Positions 16,278 to 26,300 of a DNA stretch of 64,000 nt are shown here, piece by piece; position 1 is the stretch's first letter; every line of letters begins with the position of its first letter. The stretch comes from JANXMY01 sp964251675 (GTDB taxonomy: Bacteria > Armatimonadota > Armatimonadia > Armatimonadales > Capsulimonadaceae), in NCBI GenBank assembly GCA_964251675.1, contig CAXUKS010000011.1:48697-112696 (forward strand), read 5' to 3'. Under the pieces are notes generated by a model. It was not told where the DNA came from, made no database searches, and saw only the letters and a program-made list of their open reading frames with translations. The translations under genes were made by a program, and so were the position numbers.

Positions 16278-18158
16278 ATGAAGCGATTTTTGCGAAAACG
16301 AACTTGGATACTCACTGCCCTGTTGCTCACGGCGGCGGGCGCGGGGCGGGCGGACACGACGACCAAGACGCTCGCGCCGGGGGTGACGCTGACGCAGGAG
16401 ATTGACCAGAAGACGCCGCTGATTATTAACGTTGTGACGGTGGATTTGACCGCGCCGGGCGTGCGTGTGGGCGTTGGCATCGGACAGGACCAGATCAGTG
16501 GAGCGGATGCGACCCACGGGCGCGAGGATGTCAGCCGGATTGCGCGGCGCTGGGGGGCGGTGGCGGCGATCAATGCCGATTACTTCCCGTACACCGGTGA
16601 CCCGCTTGGTGTCGGCATTCGCAATGGAGAATTGTTTTCAGAGCCGTTTCTGGGCATCCGGCAGGGCGGGCCACGGGCGACCGTGGGGATCGCCCCGGAC
16701 GGCAAAAGTGTTCTGTTTGATACCCTGGGGTTCCTGGGGGACTTACAGGCGCGGGACGGACAGCGGGCGCTGATTAATGGTATCAACCGCACCGTGGGCA
16801 AGAACGAGATTGTGGCGTTTAGCCGCCTCTATGGCCCGCAGACCGGCAGCAAGCCCGGCAACGTCGAGGCGGTCGTGCGCGGGGTCAATCTGCCTGTCCG
16901 GGCCAACAAGCTGCTGACAGGCCGTGTGGAAAGCGTGCGCGTGGTGCAGACGGCCTCCGAGGTCATTCCCGAAGACGGCGTGGTGATTTCAGCGGGGCCG
17001 GGCACGGGCGCGGATTTTTTGGCGGCGCATCTGCATCCGGGGGACCCTGTCAGCCTCGCGCTGGCCGTGGCCCCGGTGGCGGACACGCGGGCGGCATTTC
17101 AAATCGCCGCTCTGCCGCGCACGGCGGGCGATCTGCCGTCCCGCAGCGGGGCCGCGCTGAACCGGGGAGCCTGGCTGTGGGCGCAGGTCCCGGAGGCGGT
17201 TGGGGGCGGGCCGCGTCTGCTGGTGAATGGGCAGGTCTCGGTGAACTGGGCGGCGGAAGGCTTTGATTCGGGCTTTGCGGGCGGGCTGAACCCGCGCACC
17301 GCCGTGGGGGCCAGCCGCGACGGTCACCGGCTGTATTTGGTGACGGTGGATGGGCGGCAGGCGTTCTCACGCGGCGTGTCGCTGGCCGGGATGGCGGGTA
17401 TCTTGAAACGCTATGGCGCATGGAATGCGATCAATTTAGATGGCGGCGGCTCCACGGCGCTGGCGGCGAACGGCCTGACGGTGTCCAGCCCGCAGGGCGG
17501 CGGCAGCGAGCGGCCTGTGGCCGATATGCTGCTGGTCTACAGCACCCGTGCCAAGCAGATTGAGGCTCCCGCCCTGACCGACCCCGAAGCCGGACAGGAA
17601 GGGGCGGGGGATGCCGCGCCCCAGGCCACCGGGCTGCAGATTGCTGTCCCTGCCGCGTCCCTGCGTGTCGGCAGCGCGGTTCCGCTGAGCCTGCGGGATG
17701 GGGCGCGGACCGTGCCGGGGGCGTCCCCGGACATCATCTGGCAGGGTCCGGCGGGCGGTGTCGGCTTTGTCAATCAGAAGGGTTACTTGATTACCATGAC
17801 GCCGGGCACGGGCCGTGTGACGGCCCTCTACAAAGGCCAGATTGTCACTGTGCCCGTGACCGTCGCCGGGGCGACATCCGCCAGGCCCGTCTACCACCTG
17901 GAAGCGCGACTTGTGCTGGACCCCTACAAAATGGAAGGCCGCAGCCAGCTTGCCCTGCGCGTCTTAGACGCCCAGGGCAAGCCGCAGGCCGGAGCCGCCG
18001 TAGCTGTTTCCGTGACAGGCGGCACGGCGGACAAAGACACGTTATTAACCGACAGGGACGGCAGCGCCGTCGTCGGCATCACCTGGGCCGCCGGAAAGGG
18101 CGGCACGGTGCGCGTCACTTCGGGGACGCTTGCGCCGATCACCCTCACACACTTATGA
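16278..18158 (+). CDS. Secreted phosphodiester glycosidase family protein (NAGPA/DUF2233)
   Basis: A 626-residue exported protein. The ATG at 16278 starts a signal peptide (KRTWILTALLLTAAGAGRA). A NAGPA domain (about 85-410) shows AAINADYFPYTGDPLGVGIR and the signature WNAINLDGGGSTAL, the likely catalytic region of phosphodiester alpha-GlcNAcase-type enzymes. In bacteria these occur in exopolysaccharide and cell-wall turnover. The C-terminal part (about 450-626) looks like two Ig-like/Big modules. The frame remains open upstream to 16080 through the broken coiled-coil gene, which is rejected. Its stop overlaps the next ATG. Confidence 0.86.
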   Translation: MKRFLRKRTWILTALLLTAAGAGRADTTTKTLAPGVTLTQEIDQKTPLIINVVTVDLTAPGVRVGVGIGQDQISGADATHGREDVSRIARRWGAVAAINADYFPYTGDPLGVGIRNGELFSEPFLGIRQGGPRATVGIAPDGKSVLFDTLGFLGDLQARDGQRALINGINRTVGKNEIVAFSRLYGPQTGSKPGNVEAVVRGVNLPVRANKLLTGRVESVRVVQTASEVIPEDGVVISAGPGTGADFLAAHLHPGDPVSLALAVAPVADTRAAFQIAALPRTAGDLPSRSGAALNRGAWLWAQVPEAVGGGPRLLVNGQVSVNWAAEGFDSGFAGGLNPRTAVGASRDGHRLYLVTVDGRQAFSRGVSLAGMAGILKRYGAWNAINLDGGGSTALAANGLTVSSPQGGGSERPVADMLLVYSTRAKQIEAPALTDPEAGQEGAGDAAPQATGLQIAVPAASLRVGSAVPLSLRDGARTVPGASPDIIWQGPAGGVGFVNQKGYLITMTPGTGRVTALYKGQIVTVPVTVAGATSARPVYHLEARLVLDPYKMEGRSQLALRVLDAQGKPQAGAAVAVSVTGGTADKDTLLTDRDGSAVVGITWAAGKGGTVRVTSGTLAPITLTHL

Positions 18159-18892
18159 CAGATTTATTGAAGACGGATTTACAAAGTATTATCACGGAAG
18201 AGCCTCCGAAGGCCGAACCGAAGCCCGGCCAGCGTTTGGTAACCCTCAAAGACGTGCGCCACGACGCCCGCGTCCGCACCTATATCACACGCGGCAATGA
18301 GCAGATGCAGGCGATTGGATTCACCGAACACGGCCACCGCCATGCGGGAATCGTCTCCACCATCGCCCGCTCCATTTTGACCCAGCTCGGCCATTCCGAG
18401 CGGGAAGGGGAGCTGGCGGCTATCGCGGGCTACCTGCACGACATGGGCTGCGTCATCAACCGCGTCGGCCATGTGGAGGCCGGGGCGCTGATGTCCTATA
18501 CCATCCTGACCGATATGCAGATGCCGCCCGGTGAAATCGCCACGGTCATCGGCGCGGTCGGCAACCATGAGGAGCCGAACGGCGTTCCCATCTCGCCCGT
18601 CTCCGCCGCCGTCATTCTGGGCGACAAATCCGATGTCCATTTCTCGCGGGTCCAGGAAAAAGACCCCGTCAAATGGGACATCCACGACCGCGTCAACTCC
18701 GCCGTCCAGAAGTCCTACCTGCACGTCGATTCTGAGGCAAAATCCATCACGCTGGATTTGGACATTGACACGACCCACGCCAGCGTGACCGAGTACTTTG
18801 AAATCTTCGTCCACCGCATGGTCCTCTGCCGCCGCGCCGCCGACAAAATCGGCTGCAAGTTCCACCTCAAAATCAACGGCGTGAACTTGTAA
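18155..18892 (+). CDS. HD-domain phosphohydrolase
   Basis: A 245-residue cytoplasmic protein with a metal-binding HD domain: GHRHAGIVSTIARSIL supplies the first His, YLHDMG the HD pair, then NRVGHVEAGA and VILGDKSD the last Asp. The C-terminal 80 residues are beta-rich and unclassified. It overlaps the glycosidase stop by four bases (ATGA), so the two are translationally coupled. The substrate is unknown; the fold acts on nucleotides or phosphate esters. Confidence 0.85.
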   Translation: MTDLLKTDLQSIITEEPPKAEPKPGQRLVTLKDVRHDARVRTYITRGNEQMQAIGFTEHGHRHAGIVSTIARSILTQLGHSEREGELAAIAGYLHDMGCVINRVGHVEAGALMSYTILTDMQMPPGEIATVIGAVGNHEEPNGVPISPVSAAVILGDKSDVHFSRVQEKDPVKWDIHDRVNSAVQKSYLHVDSEAKSITLDLDIDTTHASVTEYFEIFVHRMVLCRRAADKIGCKFHLKINGVNL

Positions 18893-18905
18893 GGAGACTG
18901 TCTCG

Positions 18906-19307
18906 GTGCGCTCACACGAAACCACGGATGGGATATTGGGGTCACAGCGCAATTTAATCAAGTCCGACGCAGCCGCCCGACCCGCAATTATTGCTTTTGT
19001 GAAGCAAAAATCGGCAGAGTTTCGAGCCGAAGGCGGCAGGTTTTATGCGCCAAAGATAATGCGCAACTTTGCTTCTTTCAATGCTGCCACCAAAACTATC
19101 AATTTGTCTCGTTCAGAAATGGCCGACGCCAAACTTGCGGCACTTGTTGAAGAACTTATTCATTTTCAGCAGGCACAAGCCGCCGGTGTTTTCGGGAAAG
19201 AAGGCGGCTGGTTTTGGCGGTATACTTCTCAAGAGTGGCAGGAATTGTACCCCGAACTGGAAGCCGAAGTCGATGAGATAATGGCAGCAATGGGCTTCGA
19301 GGAATAG
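18906..19307 (+). CDS. Hypothetical protein with EELIHFQQ helix, possible toxin/immunity-type
   Basis: Unrecognised 133-residue protein from GTG 18906, with aaggag about 10 bases upstream. The sequence KLAALVEELIHFQQAQAAG resembles a zincin-like helix but lacks the second His of HExxH. Base composition is visibly AT-richer than in the neighbouring genes. It begins a run of three such small genes placed between an HD hydrolase and an ABC exporter. A relation to polymorphic toxin systems is suggested only by its neighbours. Confidence 0.5.
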   Translation: MRSHETTDGILGSQRNLIKSDAAARPAIIAFVKQKSAEFRAEGGRFYAPKIMRNFASFNAATKTINLSRSEMADAKLAALVEELIHFQQAQAAGVFGKEGGWFWRYTSQEWQELYPELEAEVDEIMAAMGFEE

Positions 19308-19317
19308 AGATTACACT

Positions 19318-19614
19318 ATGCACCCTACATATCGTGAAAGCAGGATGGGCGGCGGCAGCCGAATGTTCAATCCTCGACGGCATACGCTCCATGATGACGG
19401 CTTGCTGACTATCAAAGCCAGCGGCTATGAAGAGGATTGGGAGCATTGGACCGGGTGGCTCACCGTCGCTCCAACAGAAGCCGATTACGACTTCTGGTAC
19501 TGGCTGACCTGCATTAAACAAGTGCCAGGTATCATCCATGAAAACGAGTTGGTTGCGTGGAAAATTGAATATATTTCTAGCCAAAAAGAACTAGTAGAAA
19601 CCGCTGTCGCCTGA
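19318..19614 (+). CDS. Hypothetical protein, possible immunity-type
   Basis: Unrecognised 98-residue protein, acidic and rich in Trp and Tyr in its second half (YEEDWEHWTGWLTVAPTEAD, FWYWLT), as is common for small immunity proteins. It overlaps the following Imm42-like gene by one base. Base composition is like that of 18906-19307. There is no signal or membrane segment. Confidence 0.5.
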   Translation: MHPTYRESRMGGGSRMFNPRRHTLHDDGLLTIKASGYEEDWEHWTGWLTVAPTEADYDFWYWLTCIKQVPGIIHENELVAWKIEYISSQKELVETAVA

Positions 19615-20153
19615 TGACAACCTGCAACCCTGCCGCCCTGCTTTTTGGCTCGCCCCAAACATTTGCGGTTGAAGCGGCTATTTACCAGCAGACGCCGGAG
19701 CATATATTTGGGCATCTGCGCTTTTGGATTGGCGGCGAGTCGGTGGGAGAGTTTGGGCAGAACCTTGTGCTGTGGACGCCACTGGTCTTCGTCCGGGACT
19801 TTCTTGCCTTTGAGGGCCTGCGTAATCACCCATCGCTTTTCGGCAAAACAGATCGGGAAATCTTGACAATCTGCTATTGGGCGCTCTACAGCGACGGCAA
19901 AGAGTCGGCGGCGGAGGAGGCGTGTTTGCCTTTCCGGCAGTTCGACGACCTGTACCGAAACTTTGAGCTTTGCCCCCGTTTGTGCCCCTCGCTGGACGGT
20001 GACCGGGCCGTCCTGCTGACAGAAGACGAACACGACCGTATTATCTGGCTGCCGCACCGCAAGCGTAAGCCACGCAGCGTCACTCTGCCGCACGGAGAAT
20101 GTGTCGCTGCGCTGACTGGCTTCACCGAATGGGCCGAGGCAGCCCACTTATGA
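19614..20153 (+). CDS. Imm42-like immunity protein
   Basis: A 179-residue protein whose first 70 residues resemble the Imm42 immunity family of polymorphic toxin systems: LLFGSPQTFAVEAAIYQ, then GHLRFWIGGESVGEFGQ and a Leu-rich helix. The C-terminal half (from about residue 85) is acidic and has four Cys. No toxin gene with secretion domains lies beside it, so it would be an orphan. It overlaps the upstream and downstream genes by one and four bases, so the run is probably one mRNA. The assignment rests on pattern recall, not on a search. Confidence 0.45.
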   Translation: MTTCNPAALLFGSPQTFAVEAAIYQQTPEHIFGHLRFWIGGESVGEFGQNLVLWTPLVFVRDFLAFEGLRNHPSLFGKTDREILTICYWALYSDGKESAAEEACLPFRQFDDLYRNFELCPRLCPSLDGDRAVLLTEDEHDRIIWLPHRKRKPRSVTLPHGECVAALTGFTEWAEAAHL

Positions 20154-21886
20154 CCGAATGGCGGCGGCTGCTGGGGTACCTGCGGCCTTATCGGGCGCGG
20201 ATGGCGCTGGTGATCTTTTCTCTGCTGGTGGCAAGCGCCATCGGGCTGGTGTTTCCGCTGGTGGTGGTGCGCCTGCTTGAAAATGTGCTGCACCAGCCGA
20301 GTCTGGCTCCACTCAACCAGCTGACAGGGGCGTTGATCGGGCTGTTTCTGCTGCAAGCTGCGGCGCTGTTTGTGCAGTCGTACCACTCGTCGTACATCGG
20401 CGAGCGGATTGCGCTGGATGTCCGGGCGGGCCTGTACACGCATCTGCACCGGCTGTCGCTGGACTTTTATGCCGACCGGCGCACGGGCGAGTTGGTGTCC
20501 CGGCTGTCGAGCGATGCCACGCTGCTGCGGACGGTGCTGACCAGCAATTTGACCGTGCTGCTCAGCCAGAGCGTGTCGTTGATCGGCGCGATAGGGATTG
20601 TATTTGCCCTGAACACCCGCCTGACACTGTTTATTCTGGCTCTCGTGCCACTGGCGACGGGGCTGGCAGTCGTGTTCGGACGGCGGTTTCAAATGCTGAG
20701 TACCGAGGTGCAGGACTCGCTGGCGGAGGCGACAGTCGCCGCCGAGGAAGGCCTGTCGGGAGTACGCGTGGTCAAAAGCTTTGCCCGCGAGGAGTACGAG
20801 GCGGGCCGCTACCGGCAGGCGCTGGGAAGCACGTTTGCGCTGACCCTGCGGCTGGCGGCGTTCAGCGCCTCGTTTACCTCGGGGATGGTGTTTATCGGCT
20901 TCAGCACCATCGCGATGATTTTATGGTTCGGCGGCCGCGAAGTGATTGCTGGGCGTCTGTCCCTGCCGATGCTCAGCGGCTTTTTGGTGTACGGCCTGAC
21001 CATCGCTGCTGGCATCGGCGGCCTGGCGAACGTCTACGGGCAGGTGCGCGGGGCGATGGGGGCGGTGCGCCGGGTATTTGAGATTTTGGACACCGTGCCG
21101 ACAGTTCAGAACGCCCCAAACGCCATCGTGCTGCCGCCTGTGCGCGGTGGCCTTGTCTTAAACAATGTCGGCTTCTCGTACACTTCGGGTATCGCCGTCC
21201 TGAGCGGTATCAGCCTCACCATCGCGCCCGGCGAGATACTGGCGCTGGTCGGGCCGAGCGGGGCGGGGAAAAGCACCCTGTTCAATCTCATTCCCCGCTT
21301 TTATGACCCCACCGAAGGTCAGATCACTCTGGACGGCGCGAACCTGCGCGGGGTCACGCAGGCCAGCCTGCGCGGCCAGATCGGGATTGTGCCGCAGGAG
21401 ACTCTGCTGTTCGGCGGGACGGTGCGGGAAAATATCGCCTACGGTCGCCTCGGGGCCAGCGAGGGCGAAATTATTGAAGCGGCCCGTGCGGCCAACGCCG
21501 ACGGGTTCATCCGGGACCTGCCCGCAGGCTATGAGACGGTCGTGGGGGAGCGCGGCACCAAGCTGTCCGGCGGGCAGCGGCAGCGGATCGCTATTGCGCG
21601 GGCGCTTCTGAAAGACCCGCGCCTGCTGCTGCTGGATGAGGCGACAAGCGCCCTGGATACCGAGTCGGAGTCGCTGGTGCAGGACGCGCTGGCCCGGCTG
21701 ATGCAGGGGCGAACAGCGGTCATTATCGCGCATCGCCTCAGCACCGTAAAAATTGCCCACCGCATCGCGGTTCTGGACAAAGGCCGCCTGGTGGAGCTGG
21801 GAACCCACGAGGAGCTGCTGCGGCAGAACCAGCTTTACGCCCGGCTCTACGCCCTGCAATTTCGGGAGGCAAGGCAGCCAGAGTGA
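20150..21886 (+). CDS. ABC transporter, fused permease and ATPase (MsbA/lipid exporter-like)
   Basis: A 578-residue homodimer-type exporter. The ATG at 20150 overlaps the previous stop (ATGA). Six membrane helices fill residues 1-320, with the fold-typical FYADRRTGELVSRLSSDATL. The ATPase has Walker A GPSGAGKST (about 368-376), Q-loop IGIVPQETLLF, signature LSGGQRQR (about 472-479), Walker B LLLLDEATSALD and H-loop IIAHRLST. Substrate may be lipid, drug or peptide; sequence does not tell. A strong terminator follows the stop. Confidence 0.93.
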   Translation: MTEWRRLLGYLRPYRARMALVIFSLLVASAIGLVFPLVVVRLLENVLHQPSLAPLNQLTGALIGLFLLQAAALFVQSYHSSYIGERIALDVRAGLYTHLHRLSLDFYADRRTGELVSRLSSDATLLRTVLTSNLTVLLSQSVSLIGAIGIVFALNTRLTLFILALVPLATGLAVVFGRRFQMLSTEVQDSLAEATVAAEEGLSGVRVVKSFAREEYEAGRYRQALGSTFALTLRLAAFSASFTSGMVFIGFSTIAMILWFGGREVIAGRLSLPMLSGFLVYGLTIAAGIGGLANVYGQVRGAMGAVRRVFEILDTVPTVQNAPNAIVLPPVRGGLVLNNVGFSYTSGIAVLSGISLTIAPGEILALVGPSGAGKSTLFNLIPRFYDPTEGQITLDGANLRGVTQASLRGQIGIVPQETLLFGGTVRENIAYGRLGASEGEIIEAARAANADGFIRDLPAGYETVVGERGTKLSGGQRQRIAIARALLKDPRLLLLDEATSALDTESESLVQDALARLMQGRTAVIIAHRLSTVKIAHRIAVLDKGRLVELGTHEELLRQNQLYARLYALQFREARQPE

Positions 21887-21890
21887 CAAT

Positions 21891-21919
21891 AAGCCCCGGC
21901 CAGTGGCCGGGGCTTTTTT
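21891..21919 (+). terminator. Intrinsic terminator after ABC exporter
   Basis: Perfect 11-base stem aagccccggcc / ggccggggctt around a three-base loop, then six T. It ends the run that starts at 16278 and separates it from the convergent small acidic protein gene. Confidence 0.93.
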
Positions 21920-21921
21920 AA

Positions 21922-22074
21922 TTATATTTGATTGGCTTCCGTGGTGGCTGTTTCTTCTTCCGTCACCAGGTTTTCGTCTTTGGTCCCGCTGTGCGTCGTC
22001 GTCGTTTCCGTCCCGCCGTCGGGCGTCTCGTGCGTTTCCGTTGCCTTTGTTTCCGTTGCTTTCTCGTCTGCCAT
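21922..22074 (-). CDS. Small Thr/Glu-rich acidic protein
   Basis: A 50-residue protein from ATG 22074, with aaggag 7 bases upstream, so it is probably real although it has no recognised domain. More than half the residues are Thr, Glu or Ala (KATETKATETHETPDGGTET), so it is likely disordered. It follows the ROK kinase gene by 52 bases on the same strand. The longer frame to 22158 overlaps that gene and is not favoured. Confidence 0.55.
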   Translation of the reverse strand: MADEKATETKATETHETPDGGTETTTTHSGTKDENLVTEEETATTEANQI

Positions 22075-22126
22075 TCGTTTGCTCCTTGCCGTTGTGTAGC
22101 TGTCTTTGCCCGGCAAAGACGCCCCG

Positions 22127-23140
22127 CTAAACCTCGCCGCCAACCTGCTGCAAGACAATCGCCGCGCCGCCGTAGATGCCCGCGTTGTCGCCGAGTTCGG
22201 CAGGCAAAATCTGGCAGGTTTTCGCCAGGGACCGAATAGCCGTGGCCGTCGCCGTGCGCCGGATGGGTTCCAGGATTAACTCGCCCGCCTGCGCGATGCC
22301 GCCGCCAATGACGATCATCTCCGGGTTAAACAGGTTGATCAAATTGGTGACGCACAGCCCGAGATAATAGCCGGTCTCTTCAAACACCTCGCGGGCGATA
22401 GCGTCGCCTTTTTCGGCCTCTTCGGCGATAATCGCGGGCGTCAGCGCGAAGCGGTCATAGTCTACCCGTGCGCCGAGGCTGGTTTCATAGCCTTCCTGGA
22501 TTTTGCGGGCGGCCCGCTCTACAATCGCATCGCGCTGGCTTTCGCCTTCCACCGAGCCGAAGGCGCTGTTGCCGCCGCGTCCGCCGGGATGGATCACCAT
22601 ATGCCCGATCTCACCCGCGCCGCCGTCGTGGCCCTCTAAGAGCCGCCCGTCAATGATAATCCCGCCGCCGATGCCCGTGCCAAGCGTCACCATGCTCATG
22701 TGCCGCACCGAGCGGCCCGCGCCGAAGCGGAACTCGCCGAGCGCGGCCAGGTTGGCGTCGTTGCCGATCTGCACGGGCACGCCCAGCGTGGTTTCCACGA
22801 GCTTTGCGATGGGAACATCTTTCCACTGGTCTTTGAAGTTCGGCGCCCATTTGACGATGCCTTCCACCGCTTTGACATGGCCCGGTACGGCGATGCCGAC
22901 GCCGAGAACGTCCCGCTTGGGAACGTCGGCGGCGGTCAGCGCGGACTCGACGGCCTGGGCGATCTGTGCGGCTGTGTGCGCGACGCCTTCATTCGCCATC
23001 GACGAGATGTTCTCGCTGCGAGCGATCACTTTTTCCGTGTCCCGGTCCAAAACGGCGGCGCGGACATTGGTTCCGCCCAAATCCACGCCCACAACGTAGG
23101 TCTTGCTTGTCTGTATCTGTTCAGTTTGCTGCTCTGTCAT
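22127..23140 (-). CDS. ROK family sugar kinase (glucokinase-like)
   Basis: A 337-residue cytoplasmic kinase. VGVDLGGTNVRAAVLD binds phosphate, GNDANLAALGE holds the catalytic Asp, GTGIGGGIIIDG and EIGHM are present, and MIVIGGGIAQAG binds the nucleotide. It most resembles glucokinases that phosphorylate glucose at C6. The zinc motif usual in ROK proteins (CxCGxxGCxE) is replaced by GGRGGNSAFGSVEGE with no Cys, so a structural zinc is probably absent. It is divergent from metH. Confidence 0.88.
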   Translation of the reverse strand: MTEQQTEQIQTSKTYVVGVDLGGTNVRAAVLDRDTEKVIARSENISSMANEGVAHTAAQIAQAVESALTAADVPKRDVLGVGIAVPGHVKAVEGIVKWAPNFKDQWKDVPIAKLVETTLGVPVQIGNDANLAALGEFRFGAGRSVRHMSMVTLGTGIGGGIIIDGRLLEGHDGGAGEIGHMVIHPGGRGGNSAFGSVEGESQRDAIVERAARKIQEGYETSLGARVDYDRFALTPAIIAEEAEKGDAIAREVFEETGYYLGLCVTNLINLFNPEMIVIGGGIAQAGELILEPIRRTATATAIRSLAKTCQILPAELGDNAGIYGGAAIVLQQVGGEV

Positions 23141-23237
23141 GCCTGCCTTGTATCCTTTATCCTGTACGGCGCTCTGAATGCTGCTTTGTTTCGAAGGAGT
23201 GGGGTCTTTGTCCTGCCTGCGAAGCGCAGAGCCTATG

Positions 23238-23246
23238 TGCTATAAT
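23238..23246 (+). promoter_or_regulatory. Candidate extended -10 promoter for metH
   Basis: TGcTATAAT, an extended -10 element with a perfect hexamer at 23241-23246, lies 59 bases before the metH start. No good -35 is at the matching distance, which extended -10 promoters can tolerate. No cobalamin or SAM riboswitch could be recognised in 23141-23304. Confidence 0.5.
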
Positions 23247-23304
23247 CGCTTATTCAGAAACTCTGCGAGAACTACACCGGCCCTTTGGCTGTTAGAAAAC
23301 TATT

Positions 23305-26300
23305 ATGGCTGACATTCGGCAATTATTAAAAGAGCGCATCCTGATTCTAGACGGCGCGATGGGCACGATGATCCAGCGTCATCGGTTTGAAGAGGTGGAC
23401 TATCGGGGCGAGCGGTTCCGAGACTTCCCTGCCGACCTCAAAAACAACAACGAGGCGCTGATGCTGGTCCGGCCCGATGTCATCCAGAACATTCACCGGG
23501 AATATCTGGCGGCGGGCGCAGATATTATTGAAACCAATACGTTCAACGCTACCTCTGTCTCGATGGCCGACTTCGGCATGGAAGATTTAGTCGTGGAAAT
23601 GAACGCGGTCGCCGCCCGTCTCGCCCGCGAGGCCGCCGACGAGTTCTCCACGCCCGACAAGCCGCGCTTTGTCGCCGGGGCGCTTGGCCCGCAGACCCGC
23701 TCCGCGACGGTCATGGTGGATGCCGAGCATCCCGAGCGGCGCAATGTGACGTTTGACGAACTGCGCGATGCCTACTATGAGCAGGCAAAGGCGCTGATGG
23801 ACGGCGGCGTCGATCTGCTTCTGTGCGAGACGACCTTTGACACGCTGAACTTGAAAGCCGCGCTGTTTGCCATCCAGACATTGTTTGAAGACGAAGGCCG
23901 CGCCCTGCCGATTATGGCCTCGCTGACCATCACGGACCTCGCAGGCGGCAACCTTTCGGGCCAGGACGTGGCCTCCATGTGGAACTCCATCGCGCACGTC
24001 CCGCTGCTGTCGGTCGGCCTAAACTGCGCTCTCGGACCGCAGGAGATGCGGCCCTTTATCGAAGAGCTGTCGAGCATCGCGCCCGTCTTCGTGTCGGCCT
24101 ATCCGAACGCTGGGCTGCCCAATCCGATGCTGGAAACCGGCTTTCCCGAAACCCCGGAGTCGCTGGCCCCGCAGCTTGCCGAATGGGCACAGTCAGGCTG
24201 GCTGAACATTGTCGGCGGCTGCTGCGGTACGACGGCGGCGCATATCAAAGCCATCGCCGAAGCCGTGTCGGGATGCGCCCCCCGGCAGGTTCCAACAATC
24301 ACCCCCGTGACACGGTTGAACGGCACGCAGCTCTTTACGTGGGGGCCGCACGTCAACTTTGTCAATGTCGGCGAGCGCACCAACGTGACGGGTTCGCCCA
24401 AGTTCAAGAAGCTGATTTTGGAAGGCAACTACGAAGCCGCGCTGACGGTCGCGCAGCAGCAAGTGGACCAGGGCGCTCAGGTCGTCGATGTCAACATGGA
24501 CGAAGGCATGCTCGACGGCGAAGCGGCCATGACCCGCTTCCTGAACCTCATTCAGGGCGAGCCGAATATCAACCCCGTACCGATCATGGTAGACAGCTCC
24601 AAATGGAGCGTGATTGAAGCGGGCCTGAAATGCCTGCCAGGCAAAGGCATCGTCAACTCGCTGTCGCTCAAAGCGGGCGAAGAAGACTTTGTCGAGAAAG
24701 CCCGGCTCGTGCGCCGCTACGGGGCCGCCGTGGTCGTGATGGCTTTTGACGAGTTGGGGCAGGCGGACACCAAAGAGCGCAAAGTTGAAATCTGTACCCG
24801 CGCCTATAATATCCTGACGCAGCAGGTCGACTTCCCGCCCGAAGACATCATCTTTGACCCGAACATCTTGACCATCGCCACAGGCATTGAGGAGCACAAC
24901 GAGTACGCGATTAACTTCATTGAAGCAACGCGCACCATCAAAGCGACTCTGCCGGGCTGCCATGTTTCCGGCGGCGTGTCCAACCTTTCGTTCTCGTTCC
25001 GGGGCAACAATGTCGTCCGCGAGGCCATGCACACGGCGTTCCTATACCACGCCATTCAGGCCGGGCTGGACACGGGCATTGTCAATGCCGGGCAGCTTGG
25101 GGTCTACGCTGAAATCCCCAAAGACTTACTCGAATTGGTGGAAGATGCGCTGTTCAACAAGCGCCCCGATGCCACCGATAGGCTTCTAACGTTCGCCGAT
25201 GCCGTCAAAGGTGACGGCAAAACCGACAAGACAGCCAAAGCCGCCGAAGAATGGCGGGCGGGAAGCGTTGAAGAGCGCCTGTCGCATTCGCTGGTCAAGG
25301 GGCTGACCGATCACATTGAAGCCGACACTGAGGAAGCGCGGCAGAAGTATGCCCGCCCCCTGGAAGTCATTGAAGGGCCGCTGATGGACGGCATGAACGT
25401 CGTCGGCGACCTGTTCGGCTCCGGCAAGATGTTTCTGCCCCAGGTGGTCAAAAGCGCCCGCGTGATGAAGCGGGCCGTCGCCGTCCTGCTGCCCTACATG
25501 GAGGAAGAAAAGCGGCTGTCGGGAGCCTCGCAGGCCCAAGCCAAAGTGCTGATGGCGACGGTCAAGGGCGATGTCCACGATATCGGCAAGAACATTGTCG
25601 GCGTCGTGCTGGGCTGCAACAACTACGAAGTCATTGACATGGGCGTCATGGTGTCCGCCGAGAAAATCTTGACGGCGGCCCGTGAGCAGAACGTAGACGT
25701 GATTGGCCTCAGCGGCCTGATCACGCCGTCGCTGGATGAGATGGCTTACGTCGCCCGCGAGATGGAGCGCCAGAACTTCACCATCCCGCTGCTGATTGGC
25801 GGGGCGACCACGAGCCGCGTTCACACGGCAGTCAAAATCGCGCCGTTCTACAAGCAGCCGGTCATTCACGTTCTGGATGCGTCCCGCGCCGTCGGCGTCG
25901 TGTCCAATCTGGTGTCCGATGACCTCAAAGCGCCCTATGTCGCCGAGATCGAGCGGGAGCAGGAAGCGGCCCGCGCCGCGCACGCGGGCAAGCGCAGCGA
26001 AAAGAAGTCGCTGACCCTCGCCGCCGCACGGGCCAACAAAACGCCGATAGTCTGGCGCGAGGAAGACATGGCCCGCCCGTCGTTCCTGGGGGTTCGCGCC
26101 GTCACCAACCTGCCGCTCTCGGAGCTGGTCCCGTTTATCGACTGGTCCCCGTTCTTCCGTGCCTGGGAATTGCACGGCAGTTTCCCCGCTATCCTGACCG
26201 ATGAGGTCGTCGGCGAAAGCGCCGCCAAGCTCTATGAAGAGGCCCGCGCCCTGCTGTCCCAGCTTTTGCTGGACAAATCGATCCGGGCCAACGGCGTCTA

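Noticed and set aside
23141..23304. Cobalamin or SAM riboswitch before metH
   Set aside because: No conserved B12-box or SAM core could be found; only an extended -10 element is seen.
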